A DNA stretch of 61,493 nucleotides from Faucicola tetraodonis (GCA_032017425.1 DALZPW010000013.1); one strand, 5' to 3'; shown: positions 8,706-17,549, numbered from the stretch's first letter. Notes: generated from the letters alone by a model not told the origin. Numbers and translations are program-made.

Positions 8706-9826
8706 ACCAAACTTGTTAAGGTATCTAGTAAGCGCTGATTTTGTTCTGCCGTACCGATGGTGATACGCAAATAATCGCTAATTTTTGGTTTGTTAAAATG
8801 ACGAACAATCACCCCTTGCGCCCGCAGTTTCTCAAATACCTGTATGGTTTCCCCCATGGAAGCAGGTGGTTTGGCAAACACAAAGTTAGCTTGTGAAGGC
8901 AAGACAGTAAAGCCTAATTGGGTCAAAGCTTGAGTGACATCATGGCGTAGTGCGATGACTTTTTGGTTGCAGGCAACAAAATAGTCGTTATCTTGCAAGC
9001 TGGCAACTGCGCCTGCTTGCGCAAGGCGATCTAGGGGATAGCTGTTAAAACTATTTTTATACCGATTTAATGCTTCAATGAGTGAGTGATTGGCAAACGC
9101 CATGCCGACACGCAGCCCTGCTAATGAGCGAGACTTTGAAAAGGTTTGGGTTACCACTAAGTTATCATATTTATCAATCAAACTGACCGCAGAGGCATTG
9201 GGTGTGTCTGCAAAATCAATATACGCTTCATCAATCACAATGACCGCATTGCGATGTTCTTGTAGGAGTTTTTCGATATCCGCTAGCGGCAAAAGCACCC
9301 CAGTTGGCGCATTGGGATTGGCAATAATAATGCCACTGCAAGGGCGGCGATAGTCATCGACATCAATGCTAAAATCGGCTTTGAGCGCAATGGTCACCAA
9401 GTTCACATGGAAAGTATCGGCATACACAGGATAAAAACTATAACCAATATCAGGGGTTAATACCGAACGGTCTTTGACAAAAAAACAAGCAAAAATATGC
9501 GCCAAAACTTCATCAGAGCCATTACCGACAAAAATTTGATTGGGGGCTACCTGATAAACTTGTGCCATTACCGCACGTAGTTCGTCAGATTCTGGGGCGG
9601 GGTAGCGCTTTAAATGATCGGCTTGATTGAGCAAAACTTGTGCGATGGCTTCAGCGACTTTGGGAGAGGGGGGAAAAGGGTTTTCATTGGTATTAAGCTT
9701 ACACAGATTGTCATGCTTGGGCTGTTCACCCGGTGTGTAGGGCGTTAGGTTGCGAATCAAGGTGCTCCACAGTCGAGTGTTAATTTCGGGTGTTGCATCT
9801 GCGTTTGAAGTAAGCGTATCCACCAT
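8702..9826 (-). CDS. hisC: Histidinol-phosphate aminotransferase
   Basis: HisC is a PLP enzyme that transaminates imidazole acetol phosphate with glutamate in histidine synthesis; some homologues also act on aromatic amino acids. The 374-residue product is a fold-type I aminotransferase with LNTNENPFPPSP near the N-terminus, VGNGSDEVL for cofactor phosphate binding, ANPNAPTG, DEAYIDF, and the Schiff-base Lys231 in TFSKSRSLAGLRVG. No other his genes are adjacent. A long, repeat-bearing spacer separates it from the divergent MFS gene. Confidence 0.9.
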   Translation of the reverse strand: MVDTLTSNADATPEINTRLWSTLIRNLTPYTPGEQPKHDNLCKLNTNENPFPPSPKVAEAIAQVLLNQADHLKRYPAPESDELRAVMAQVYQVAPNQIFVGNGSDEVLAHIFACFFVKDRSVLTPDIGYSFYPVYADTFHVNLVTIALKADFSIDVDDYRRPCSGIIIANPNAPTGVLLPLADIEKLLQEHRNAVIVIDEAYIDFADTPNASAVSLIDKYDNLVVTQTFSKSRSLAGLRVGMAFANHSLIEALNRYKNSFNSYPLDRLAQAGAVASLQDNDYFVACNQKVIALRHDVTQALTQLGFTVLPSQANFVFAKPPASMGETIQVFEKLRAQGVIVRHFNKPKISDYLRITIGTAEQNQRLLDTLTSLV

Positions 9827-9847
9827 GACAAATCCTTACAAGATAAT

Positions 9848-9925
9848 CAATGTGTTAAATCAATGTGGCCAGTCAATTTGCTAAGTTAATTTACCAAATC
9901 AAGTTACCAAGTCAATGCGCCAAAG
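9848..9925. repeat. Degenerate 13-bp tandem repeat upstream of hisC
   Basis: Six consecutive 13-nt units can be laid out from 9848, each starting CAA or TAA and ending with AAAT, AAGT or similar (for example CAATTTGCTAAGT and CAAGTTACCAAGT). They lie directly before the hisC start. They look like the product of repeated slippage followed by drift. Confidence 0.55.
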
Positions 9926-10106
9926 GCTGGCACAAACAATACATAGTAGCATAAATTGGTTAAAAATTTATCTACCGTAGCCCACTGATATCATAAAATT
10001 TGGGCTCAACGGGTGAGCAAGACGGATAGACAGTGAATTTTTAGCCGTTATGTGAATAAACCGTGCGCTGGCTTGGCGAATGTGTTAAAAGATAACCTTT
10101 TAACTC

Positions 10107-10162
10107 AAGCCCGTTAAACCAAGCCCGTTAAAACAAGCCCATTAAAATAAGCTTATTAAATC
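10107..10162. repeat. 14-bp tandem repeat upstream of the MFS gene
   Basis: Four consecutive 14-nt units based on AAGCCCGTTAAAAC begin at 10107, 10121, 10135 and 10149, with increasing divergence in the last two. They lie in the 378-nt divergent hisC/MFS spacer, 43 nt before the MFS start. Apart from this and the 13-bp array I see no clear promoter in the spacer. Confidence 0.65.
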
Positions 10163-10204
10163 ATCCTTGATAATAAGTTACCTAGTTAAAATTTTGGAAG
10201 ATGT

Positions 10205-11491
10205 ATGAAATTCTCAGCGTCGCAATCGAGCGAGTCGAATATTCACCCTGCTGCTAACGCGTCTCAGATTTCGGTAGCGACTGCCCCGACCAAGGCATTA
10301 ATTATCACGGTAGTCATTGCCATTTTACTGCTCGCTATCAATATGCGCGCGCCCATTATTGGGTTTGGTGCGGTAGCAAAACTGGTTCAGCAAGATTTGG
10401 GGTTAACGACCAAAACCATTGGTTTGATTGGTACGATTCCTGTCATGGCATTTGCATCGAGTTCGTTTATTGCGCCTATGTTGTCACGGCGGATTGGCTT
10501 AGAAAACACCATGATTTTGGCAACCAGTTTGCTTGCCATCGGTATTTTTGTGCGAGTGGCGCATCCGCAATTAGGGTTTTTGCTAGCGGGCACGGTGCTG
10601 CTATCGTTGGCGATTTCACTCGGCAATGTATTAATCCCGGCCGTCATCAAAAAATACACCCCCAATCACATTGGGCTTGTGATGGGAAGCTATTCGATGT
10701 TTTTGTCGGTGTTTGCTGGCTTTGCGTCAGGCATTGCGATGTGGCTTGTCAGCTTGTCCAATTGGCAGTTTGCACTGGGAGTATGGGGCTGGGTCTCTGT
10801 GGCAGCGGTAGCAGCTTGGCTAATGGTTGCTCATTTGCGGTTACGGCAAAAAATTAGCAGCCATGATGCTCAAGTCATTAATCAAGCGGTTGCCGAAGTA
10901 GGACAACCAAGCCGAAAATCAGTCTGGAAAATCCCGATGGCGTGGTGGATTAGTGCGTTTATGGGTTTGCAATCACTACTTTATTATACGCTCGCCAGTT
11001 TTTTACCCTCGTTACTCATTGATAAAGGGCTGAGCAAAGCGCAAGCAGGCAACGTGGGCATGGTGTTTCAATTGGTGGCTTTTCCTTCGATTTTACTGTT
11101 GACCAAATGGGTCTCTAGTCAGTGGAATTTACGCACGTTAGCGTTGCTTGCCGCAGTGGGAAACTTGGTAGGCGTATTTGGTTTTGGGTTTCTGCCCCTG
11201 CAAGGCTGGGTATGGGTTTGGAGTATCGCATCAGGCTTTGGATGTGGGGTGATTTTTACCTTATGCATGATGATTTTTACCTTAAAATCAAAGGATAGTC
11301 AGCAAGCCGCTGAACTGTCGGGGATGGCACAAACCGTGGGTTATAGCATTGCTATAACCGGTCCGATTGTGACAGGGTGGCTTAAAGACTTGAGTTATAC
11401 TTGGACACTATCGATGGGGTTTTTAACGATTTTAATGGGGCTTAATTGTGTGTTTAGTTGGTTGGCAACGCAAAACAAAGCGATTGAATAG
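10205..11491 (+). CDS. MFS transporter, CynX/NimT-like
   Basis: The 428-residue product has about twelve hydrophobic segments and a central hydrophilic loop near residues 210-235, the layout of a major facilitator. The INMRAPIIGFGAV segment after the first helix and the SxFIAPMLSRRIGLE loop between helices 2 and 3 resemble the cyanate/2-nitroimidazole (CynX/NimT) group. Substrate cannot be read from the sequence and no cyanase gene lies nearby. The first 30 residues are Ser/Ala-rich and cytoplasmic. It is probably monocistronic, with a terminator following. Confidence 0.75.
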   Translation: MKFSASQSSESNIHPAANASQISVATAPTKALIITVVIAILLLAINMRAPIIGFGAVAKLVQQDLGLTTKTIGLIGTIPVMAFASSSFIAPMLSRRIGLENTMILATSLLAIGIFVRVAHPQLGFLLAGTVLLSLAISLGNVLIPAVIKKYTPNHIGLVMGSYSMFLSVFAGFASGIAMWLVSLSNWQFALGVWGWVSVAAVAAWLMVAHLRLRQKISSHDAQVINQAVAEVGQPSRKSVWKIPMAWWISAFMGLQSLLYYTLASFLPSLLIDKGLSKAQAGNVGMVFQLVAFPSILLLTKWVSSQWNLRTLALLAAVGNLVGVFGFGFLPLQGWVWVWSIASGFGCGVIFTLCMMIFTLKSKDSQQAAELSGMAQTVGYSIAITGPIVTGWLKDLSYTWTLSMGFLTILMGLNCVFSWLATQNKAIE

Positions 11492-11504
11492 TGAGGAAAA
11501 ATTT

Positions 11505-11537
11505 GGGGTAACCTTGCGCGTCTTACCCCGTATTTTT
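11505..11537 (+). terminator. Terminator of the MFS gene
   Basis: GGGGTAA (11505-11511) and TTACCCC (11523-11529) form a 7-bp stem with an 11-nt loop, followed by GTATTTTT. It lies 13 nt after the stop codon. Confidence 0.65.
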
Positions 11538-11619
11538 ATGTTAAAGGCTTGTGTATCTTTCAGCTAAATTGAGTAAAAAATCCTGTTTATTGCCAGATTT
11601 TTATCTATACTGTGAGCGT

Positions 11620-11661
11620 CATTACCAATGCAATTAACTAACTGCAATAGCATTGGTAATG
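11620..11661. repeat. 12-bp inverted repeat upstream of ferritin
   Basis: CATTACCAATGC (11620-11631) and GCATTGGTAATG (11650-11661) are perfectly complementary around an 18-nt loop. It could be a second terminator for the MFS gene, since a short T-rich stretch follows, or a regulatory hairpin upstream of the ferritin gene at 11785. It does not resemble a Fur box. The rest of this gap holds nothing that I recognise. Confidence 0.5.
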
Positions 11662-11784
11662 CTCTGTTTTATCCTTAACAACTATATAGCCAATCTTGGT
11701 AGCCAATCATAAGATAACGTTGTCTAGTCAAGATTAGCCATCTTATAAAATTAGCCACAAAAAAAATCATCAGAGGAAAATAAT

Positions 11785-12333
11785 ATGTCAAACGATAAAC
11801 GTATTTCAGACGCAATGGAACAAGCGCTAAACAAGCAAATGATGGAAGAAGCCACACAAGCGCAGGCGTATATTGCGCTAGGTAGCTGGGCGGAAGTGAA
11901 TAATTACCCAGGTATCGCAGATTTTTTCTACAAGCATTCGGCTGAAGAACGTAACCATATGTTCAAATTTTTAGCCTATATCAATGAGCGTGGTGGCGAA
12001 GCTAAAATTGAAGCGATTCCTGCACCGCGTGACAACCCTGTCAGTCTTGAAACCTGTATCGAAGACGTTTGGCAACATGAGTTAGAAAATTCAAAAAAAA
12101 TCTATGCACTTGTGGACCAAGCCATGGCAGAGCGCGATTGGGCAACGTTTAATTTCTTACAATGGTTTGTCAAAGAACAAATCGAAGAAGAGGCGTTAAT
12201 CAATAACCTACGTGATAAATTTGCCTTGGCATCAAAAGATAAGGCGGATAACCAAAACTTCTATGAGTTGGATAAAGATATGGCATCAGCTTCTCAAGAA
12301 GGTGATTTGCCACGTGAAAAATCGGTTGAATAA
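11785..12333 (+). CDS. ftnA: Non-haem ferritin
   Basis: Ferritin stores iron as a mineral inside a 24-subunit cytosolic shell and has a di-iron ferroxidase site. The 182-residue product is a four-helix ferritin: the first helix contains MEEATQAQAYIALGSWAE, the second YKHSAEERNHMFKFLAYINERGG with the ExxH ferroxidase ligands, and the fourth WFVKEQIEEEALINNLRDKF. Length is slightly above the usual 165 because of a C-terminal tail. GAGGA lies 8 nt before the ATG. It ends in a strong terminator shared with lon. Confidence 0.9.
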   Translation: MSNDKRISDAMEQALNKQMMEEATQAQAYIALGSWAEVNNYPGIADFFYKHSAEERNHMFKFLAYINERGGEAKIEAIPAPRDNPVSLETCIEDVWQHELENSKKIYALVDQAMAERDWATFNFLQWFVKEQIEEEALINNLRDKFALASKDKADNQNFYELDKDMASASQEGDLPREKSVE

Positions 12334-12346
12334 TTTTTGCCGGCAT

Positions 12347-12379
12347 AAAAAAAGCTGAGAATCAATCTCAGCTTTTTTT
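12347..12379. terminator. Bidirectional terminator between ferritin and lon
   Basis: AAAAAAAGCTGAGA (12347-12360) and TCTCAGCTTTTTT (12366-12378) form a perfect stem with a 5-nt loop. A-rich and T-rich flanks give a U-run on either strand, serving both the rightward ferritin gene and the leftward lon gene. Confidence 0.9.
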
Positions 12380-12436
12380 GTACTTCATTATTATTTAATT
12401 TCAGTTTTTACTTCAGTGGCAGCTTAGCTTTTTAAA

Positions 12437-14917
12437 TTAGCTTTTCAAACTAACGTCACTGGCATCGACTGGCAATTGATTGGGTTTTAATGCCACAGGC
12501 TGTGATACCAACGCCGCTTTAAATACTTCATCAATCGTTTCTACTGGCTGGATGCTTAGGCCCTGTTTGACATTGTCAGGAATATCAATCAAGTCACGCT
12601 CATTGGATTTTGGAATCAACACGTGTTTGATACCGCCACGATGCGCTGCAAGCAGTTTCTCCTTCAAGCCACCGATACGTAGCACTTTGCCACGCAAAGT
12701 AACCTCACCCGTCATGGCAATATCGGGGCGAATAGCAATACCTGTCATCGCAGAGGCTAACGCAAGCGTTAACGCAATACCGGCGGATGGACCGTCTTTG
12801 GGGGTCGCACCTTCTGGCATATGCACGTGGATATCTGTGCCTTTGAGCTTATCGTAGCTGACGCCTAAGCTATCAGCACGGGCGCGAACTACCGTCATCG
12901 CCGCACGAATTGACTCTTTCATCACATCGCCCAATGAGCCGGTAAAACTTAGTTCACCCTTACCTTGCACCGCAACCGCTTCAATGGTCAATAGCTCACC
13001 ACCGACTTGTGTCCAAGCCAAACCTGTGACACGGCCGACTTCAGGTTCTTGCTCCGCCAAACCATAATCGAATTGGTACACACCCAAGTAATCAGCGACA
13101 TTTGAACTATCGACTGTTAATTTGTGTGCCGCGGTTTTATCTTCCGCTTTGTCTTTGCCTAATGATTCAACGTTTTGTTTCACCACTTTGCGGGCGATTT
13201 TGTTGATTTCACGTTCAAGGTTACGCACACCTGCTTCACGGGTATAACGCTGTACAATCGCTTTGAGTGCCTCATCGGTGATATCAATTTCAGTATCACT
13301 TAAGCCATTTTGTTGAATCGCTTTTGGTACTAAGTATTTATCGGCGATGCTGATTTTTTCATCTTCGGTATAACCTGGCAGACGAATCACTTCCATACGG
13401 TCAAGTAGCGCAGGCGGAATATCCATACTATTGGCGGTACAGATAAACATCACTTGTGATAAGTCTAAATCCATATCCAAGTAGTGATCGTTAAAGCTAT
13501 GATTCTGCGATGGGTCTAACACTTCAAGCAGCGCTGAAGCAGGGTCACCACGAAAATCTTGCGCCATTTTATCGATTTCATCGAGTAAGAATAGCGGATT
13601 TTTCACGCCCACTTTTGAGAGTGATTGTACGATTTTACCTGGCATAGCACCGATATAGGTACGTCGATGCCCACGGATTTCAGCTTCATCTCGCACGCCG
13701 CCCAATGCCATACGGATAAACTCACGACCTGTGGCACGGGCAATGGATTCACCCAAGGAAGTTTTACCCACGCCAGGCGGACCTACCAAGCAAAGAATCG
13801 GACCTTTTAAGGTATCCACGCGAGATTGCACTGCCAAGAACTCCAAGATGCGGTCTTTCACGTCTTGTAAACCATAATGGTCAGTATCAAGCACGTCATG
13901 GGCTTTATTAAGGTCGATTGAGACATCACTGGTTTTGTTCCAAGGCGTATCTAAAATCCACTCTACATAGTTACGTACGACCGATGACTCAGAAGAGGCA
14001 GCCGGCATGGTTTTGAGTTTACGAAACTCATTTTCTGCTTTTTTACGCACCGCTTCTGGCAAATCGGCTTCCGCTAAACGTTTTTCTAGCTCAGCAATAT
14101 CGTCATCGTCATAATTTTCACCGCGTTCTTCATGAAGGTCAGAAAGCTCAGATTTTATCGCTTTCATTTTTTCATTTAAGAAATACTCGCGCTGGTTGTT
14201 TTCCATCTGGCGACGGACCGCTTCTTGTAATTCTTGCTCGATATTGTGCTCGGCACTTTGCTGAATCAAATAGTCTGACAACTCTTTGATATGCGCAGTC
14301 AAATCATCGACTTCCAAAAAGTTTTGTTTAATCGATAAATTGAGTGAGACGCGTGTCGCAATGAAATATACTAACTCTTCAAGTTGGGTAATACGTTCAG
14401 CTACACGAATCAACTCGCGTGAGTTACGTAGGCGATTTTCCGCATATTTGCTAAACAAAGCAACTAACGCTTCTTTGTGCGATTTTTGCGTTTTAGGCGT
14501 CATATTCACGGTGATAGGCGCTTTTTCAAAATCGGCCAGTAATACCGCTTCTTCCTCATCGGTGTCTTGGATGTCGACCAATTTGGCACGGTACAGACCT
14601 TCAATCAGCACTTTGATGCAATTTTCGTCATTTTCATGTGGCATGGTATTGACGACACGGCACACCGTACCATATTCAAATAGATTGCTGGCATCAATGT
14701 CTTCAGATAGTGAGTCTTTTTGTGCCACCACCAATACTTTATTGTCGAATTCATTTTGCGCAAGTTCGACTGCTTTGACTGAAGGCGTACGACCCACAAA
14801 TAAAGCAATTTGCATTTGTGGATACACCACCACATCACGTAAAGCTAACAGTGGTAGCGTAGTGAATTCTTGCGACTCAGATGATTCTGGATTTGTCATT
14901 AAAACATCATCTTGCAT
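12437..14917 (-). CDS. lon: ATP-dependent protease Lon
   Basis: Lon is the cytosolic AAA+ serine protease that degrades misfolded and regulatory proteins. The 826-residue product has the N-terminal substrate-binding domain (about 15-215), a coiled-coil region, the AAA+ module with Walker A GPPGVGKTS near residue 378 and Walker B FLLDEIDK, and the C-terminal S16 peptidase domain with the catalytic Ser in KDGPSAGIALT near residue 711 and Lys about 43 residues later. An internal ATG at codon 7 is an alternative start. A heat-shock-like promoter lies upstream. Confidence 0.95.
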   Translation of the reverse strand: MQDDVLMTNPESSESQEFTTLPLLALRDVVVYPQMQIALFVGRTPSVKAVELAQNEFDNKVLVVAQKDSLSEDIDASNLFEYGTVCRVVNTMPHENDENCIKVLIEGLYRAKLVDIQDTDEEEAVLLADFEKAPITVNMTPKTQKSHKEALVALFSKYAENRLRNSRELIRVAERITQLEELVYFIATRVSLNLSIKQNFLEVDDLTAHIKELSDYLIQQSAEHNIEQELQEAVRRQMENNQREYFLNEKMKAIKSELSDLHEERGENYDDDDIAELEKRLAEADLPEAVRKKAENEFRKLKTMPAASSESSVVRNYVEWILDTPWNKTSDVSIDLNKAHDVLDTDHYGLQDVKDRILEFLAVQSRVDTLKGPILCLVGPPGVGKTSLGESIARATGREFIRMALGGVRDEAEIRGHRRTYIGAMPGKIVQSLSKVGVKNPLFLLDEIDKMAQDFRGDPASALLEVLDPSQNHSFNDHYLDMDLDLSQVMFICTANSMDIPPALLDRMEVIRLPGYTEDEKISIADKYLVPKAIQQNGLSDTEIDITDEALKAIVQRYTREAGVRNLEREINKIARKVVKQNVESLGKDKAEDKTAAHKLTVDSSNVADYLGVYQFDYGLAEQEPEVGRVTGLAWTQVGGELLTIEAVAVQGKGELSFTGSLGDVMKESIRAAMTVVRARADSLGVSYDKLKGTDIHVHMPEGATPKDGPSAGIALTLALASAMTGIAIRPDIAMTGEVTLRGKVLRIGGLKEKLLAAHRGGIKHVLIPKSNERDLIDIPDNVKQGLSIQPVETIDEVFKAALVSQPVALKPNQLPVDASDVSLKS

Positions 14918-14998
14918 ATACTATGTCCCCTTAAATAACACAACAAGCAACTGACCATTTGTGAGCAAATGATGGCTTGCTGATAGACTTAAAAATAT

Positions 14999-15026
14999 AA
15001 ATGGCGTCAATGCAAAAAATTGCAAG
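14999..15026 (-). promoter_or_regulatory. Candidate sigma-32 promoter of lon
   Basis: On the minus strand CTTGCA (15026-15021) is followed after 14 nt by CGCCATTT (15006-14999). The RpoH consensus is CTTGAA, 13-15 nt, CCCCATNT, so 5/6 and 7/8 positions match at optimal spacing. It would give a leader of about 75 nt before lon, a known heat-shock gene in other proteobacteria. Confidence 0.5.
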
Positions 15027-15060
15027 GCTGGTCACACAAAGGGGGAAAAAACGACCAGCC
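15026..15060. repeat. 8-bp inverted repeat, possible terminator of the fau operon
   Basis: GGCTGGTC (15026-15033) and GACCAGCC (15053-15060) are perfectly complementary around a 19-nt loop. It lies downstream of the leftward 15178-16033 genes and touches the -35 box of the lon promoter. A modest T-rich stretch follows on the minus strand. It may stop read-through into lon or be a regulatory site. Confidence 0.4.
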
Positions 15061-15177
15061 AAGGGCAATAAAATAATAACAAAGCGCTGAAAATAACCAC
15101 CGCAACCCTATACTTAGCCCAATGCCAGTGTGATATTGATATATCCTTAGCTAATTTTTTTAGGCTAATTTATATAT

Positions 15178-15429
15178 CTAAAAGTCGTCCAAGTCTTCAG
15201 AATTCACTCGGGTAAAGGCATCAGCTTGGGTTAAAAGTTGATTTAACCTATCGGGATTCATGACACTGGCAATTTCTGCATCGCTTAATGGGTATAAAGG
15301 TTGATGGACTTGGCTAGTATCAGTATCAGTATCGCTATCAATATTAATCTCAATATCAGCATCATTGTCGGTTATAGAAGGTGAGGTCATCACCACGTGT
15401 TGAAACAGGGAGTTGTCATTTTTTTGCAT
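15178..15429 (-). CDS. Hypothetical acidic protein overlapping fau
   Basis: The 83-residue product starts at the ATG at 15429, inside the last codons of fau (14-nt overlap), so it is probably made by coupled translation. It is strongly acidic, with a low-complexity central run (INIDSDTDTDTSQ) encoded by short ATCAGT-type repeats, and a C-terminal helix-like segment LSDAEIASVMNPDRLNQLL ending SEDLDDF. I do not recognise a family. An upstream in-frame start at 15516 would lie well inside fau and is less likely. Confidence 0.5.
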   Translation of the reverse strand: MQKNDNSLFQHVVMTSPSITDNDADIEINIDSDTDTDTSQVHQPLYPLSDAEIASVMNPDRLNQLLTQADAFTRVNSEDLDDF

Positions 15430-16033
15430 GGGATTGTTCCACCAAATAGCGTCTAAATAACCATAGTTTACTAGGGGTGATAAGGGCATCAAGCCTGATA
15501 TCCCAAGGATTAGCATTTAATTTTTCAACCAATTGAAAATCATAAGCCCAGCCAATTTTAAGCGGTTTGTTTTTAGCCTTGGCTAAGGTGCGGTCATAGT
15601 AACCGCCACCCATACCCATACGATTGCCAATTTTATCCGCTGCTACTAACGGCATAAACAATACATCAAGCGCCGCTACGTTAAGCATTTTTCCTTTCTC
15701 AGGTTGGCGCATACCCAGTGGATGTTTGGGTAGGCGAGATTGTCGCCAAGTTTTTTGGCTAAATTGGATAAATACAAGCGGCTGATGTTTGCCAGTGACG
15801 ACAGGTAAATAAATACTATAACCGCGCCGTCTTGCCCAATCCATCAGCGGTTGGGTAGGCATTTCTCCAAAGGCATCTGCAAAAATCCCGACCTTGACGT
15901 TTTTGCCAGTTAAAGCAGAATGCTGTAGTCGGTTTAAACTTCGTCGTGCTTGATAAGCGGCGCGATTACGGTGGCGCTTGGATAAGCGTAGGCGTTGTTG
16001 ACGTAACTGTTTACGCAAGTGATGAGCATTCAT
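15416..16033 (-). CDS. fau: 5-formyltetrahydrofolate cyclo-ligase
   Basis: This enzyme (also called MTHFS or YgfA) uses ATP to turn 5-formyl-THF into 5,10-methenyl-THF, salvaging a storage form of folate. The 205-residue product shows the N-terminal arginine-rich segment for ATP binding (LRKQLRQQRLRLSKRHR), a central PLV segment, and the signature GMGGGYYDRTL. Length is typical. In many Gammaproteobacteria the gene lies directly downstream of the 6S RNA gene, and a structured RNA candidate lies directly upstream here. Confidence 0.9.
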   Translation of the reverse strand: MNAHHLRKQLRQQRLRLSKRHRNRAAYQARRSLNRLQHSALTGKNVKVGIFADAFGEMPTQPLMDWARRRGYSIYLPVVTGKHQPLVFIQFSQKTWRQSRLPKHPLGMRQPEKGKMLNVAALDVLFMPLVAADKIGNRMGMGGGYYDRTLAKAKNKPLKIGWAYDFQLVEKLNANPWDIRLDALITPSKLWLFRRYLVEQSHAKK

Positions 16034-16110
16034 AGATTCACAGCGATGATGGAATGGTTATAGATTATAGTTAAGCGATTGATAGTAAAGCATGATAATA
16101 AATCAAAATC

Positions 16111-16138
16111 AAAAGAAAGCCAAATGGCTGATTTGGCT
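16111..16138 (-). terminator. Terminator upstream of fau, ending a separate transcript
   Basis: AGCCAAAT (16118-16125) and ATTTGGCT (16131-16138) form a perfect 8-bp stem with a 5-nt loop, and on the minus strand the stem is followed by TTCTTTT. No ORF lies upstream of it on the minus strand, so it implies a non-coding transcript ending here, before fau. Confidence 0.65.
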
Positions 16139-16139
16139 A

Positions 16140-16325
16140 ATTAGGTTTAGTTGCTTAGCTATTTATTCACTTATTTATTTGCTTAAACACCCAAACATCC
16201 TACCGATAGTGTACAACCCATAACAAGTGTCCACTACCTGTTATGCCATTCCCTTTGAAATATTTGAAAAATAAAGCATTTTTGCGGACGGTGATACTGA
16301 GTTTTAGTAGCCCTACGGACTCAAA
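16140..16325 (-). ncRNA. Candidate 6S RNA (ssrS)
   Basis: On the minus strand, a 5' arm at 16311-16289 and a 3' arm at 16205-16181 can pair over about 21 bp, with bulges typical of a long rod: GCT, TAAA, ACTC, AGTATC and ACCG each find partners in order. An internal hairpin, CATAACA with TGTTATG, lies near the 3' side, followed by GGGTTGTAC, much as in gammaproteobacterial 6S RNAs. Position directly upstream of fau on the same strand, the following terminator and the roughly 180-nt size agree with 6S RNA, which binds sigma-70 RNA polymerase in stationary phase. Ends are approximate and the pairing was worked out by hand. Confidence 0.45.
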
Positions 16326-16505
16326 CTTAACTAGCAGCGCCTGTAAAAGATGATATGATTGCTGATAACGAGGATGACGGTTTATGTATACGTCTTTAAA
16401 TTTTTATCTCAAGTCCAATTACTAAAGTTTGGCTTGTAAGTTAGCTGGTTTGTAGTTTATGTTGCATTTTTTTAAATTGCTGTGTTGATAACTTAGGAAA
16501 AATTA

Positions 16506-17489
16506 ATGGATGCACTCAGTATGTTGCTTGAAGATATACATTTGTATCAAACTCAGTATCACTATATACACGCCACTGGGGAGTGGTCGTTTGAGTTAGA
16601 TAAAAAAGATTGTATCGTGTTTTATTTGGTTACCACAGGTGGGATTAGTATTAAGGTCGATGATGTATATCGCAACGCACACGCGCGCGATGTGGTCATG
16701 GTGCCAGGCGGCAAAAAACACCTGATTTGTGGTATGGGGCAATCGGATATCCCATCAATTGACATTGCCCCGTTATTAAGCAACCAGACTGTTGAAACTA
16801 TCAACTTGGGTAACCCTGCGATTTCTAGCCAAGGTGATGAACCAGCGCAAACAACCGAAATAGTCGCGATTGTGTGCCATTACGATCGAGAGATTACGCG
16901 CCCGTTACTCAGCGCTTTACCAGAAATTTTGCCAGAAAGCGAATCAAACGATGAGCAAAAAATGATTATGCTTGATTTGGGGATCAAATTTTTGGCATTA
17001 GAGTCTGAGCAGAACCGACTTGGCAAAATGACCATTATCAATCGTATCGCCAGTATTTTGATGATTGAGTGTGTACGCAGCTATATTGAGGACTTGCCCG
17101 AAGCGACGGATAATTGGCTAAAAGCTGTGAAAGACCCTTACCTTGCCAAGGCGTTGGCAGTCATGCATGATCGACCTGAGACCAATTGGACCATTCATAA
17201 GTTAGCTGAAGTCGCCGGGATGTCACGCAGTAGTTTTGCCGAACATTTTCGTGAAGTGGTGGGGGTGCCGCCGTTAACTTATTTAACGGACTATCGACTT
17301 CGTCTTGCGGCGCGTTATTTACGACTACAAGAAAATAGCATCAGCCGTATCAGTGAGTTAGTGGGGTATGCCTCCGATAGTACCTTTAGCCAAGCATTCA
17401 AACGCGTCTATAAAATGTCACCACGAAAATACCGCCAGTCGTTTCGAACCGATGATGTACATTTTGCTGACAGCTTGAGCGAGGAATGA
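16506..17489 (+). CDS. AraC-family transcriptional regulator with cupin domain
   Basis: The 327-residue product has an N-terminal cupin-like sensor (about residues 1-180, resembling the cupin_6 group of AraC proteins) and a C-terminal double helix-turn-helix DNA-binding domain (about 218-315), with IHKLAEVAGMSRSSFAEHFREVVG as the first HTH and ISELVGYASDSTFSQAFKRVYKMSPRKYR as the second, closing motif. Its target and effector are not evident; it lies alone, with a candidate RNA gene on one side and an unknown gene on the other. AGGA precedes the start. Confidence 0.85.
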   Translation: MDALSMLLEDIHLYQTQYHYIHATGEWSFELDKKDCIVFYLVTTGGISIKVDDVYRNAHARDVVMVPGGKKHLICGMGQSDIPSIDIAPLLSNQTVETINLGNPAISSQGDEPAQTTEIVAIVCHYDREITRPLLSALPEILPESESNDEQKMIMLDLGIKFLALESEQNRLGKMTIINRIASILMIECVRSYIEDLPEATDNWLKAVKDPYLAKALAVMHDRPETNWTIHKLAEVAGMSRSSFAEHFREVVGVPPLTYLTDYRLRLAARYLRLQENSISRISELVGYASDSTFSQAFKRVYKMSPRKYRQSFRTDDVHFADSLSEE

Positions 17490-17512
17490 GTCAGTAGTCG
17501 AAAACCCTGATT

Positions 17513-17549
17513 AACCACAAAAAAGCAGGTTTGCTGCGGTTTTGTGGTT
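17513..17549 (+). terminator. Terminator of the AraC-type gene
   Basis: AACCACAAAA (17513-17522) and TTTTGTGGTT (17540-17549) form a perfect 10-bp stem around a 17-nt loop that can itself pair partly (GCAGG/TTGCTGC). A weak T-rich tail follows. Confidence 0.6.

Noticed and set aside
14286..14954. 222-codon plus-strand frame opposite the lon start
   Set aside because: It is fully antisense to the conserved N-terminal part of lon and its translation is Ser/Thr/Asn-rich with no family pattern.
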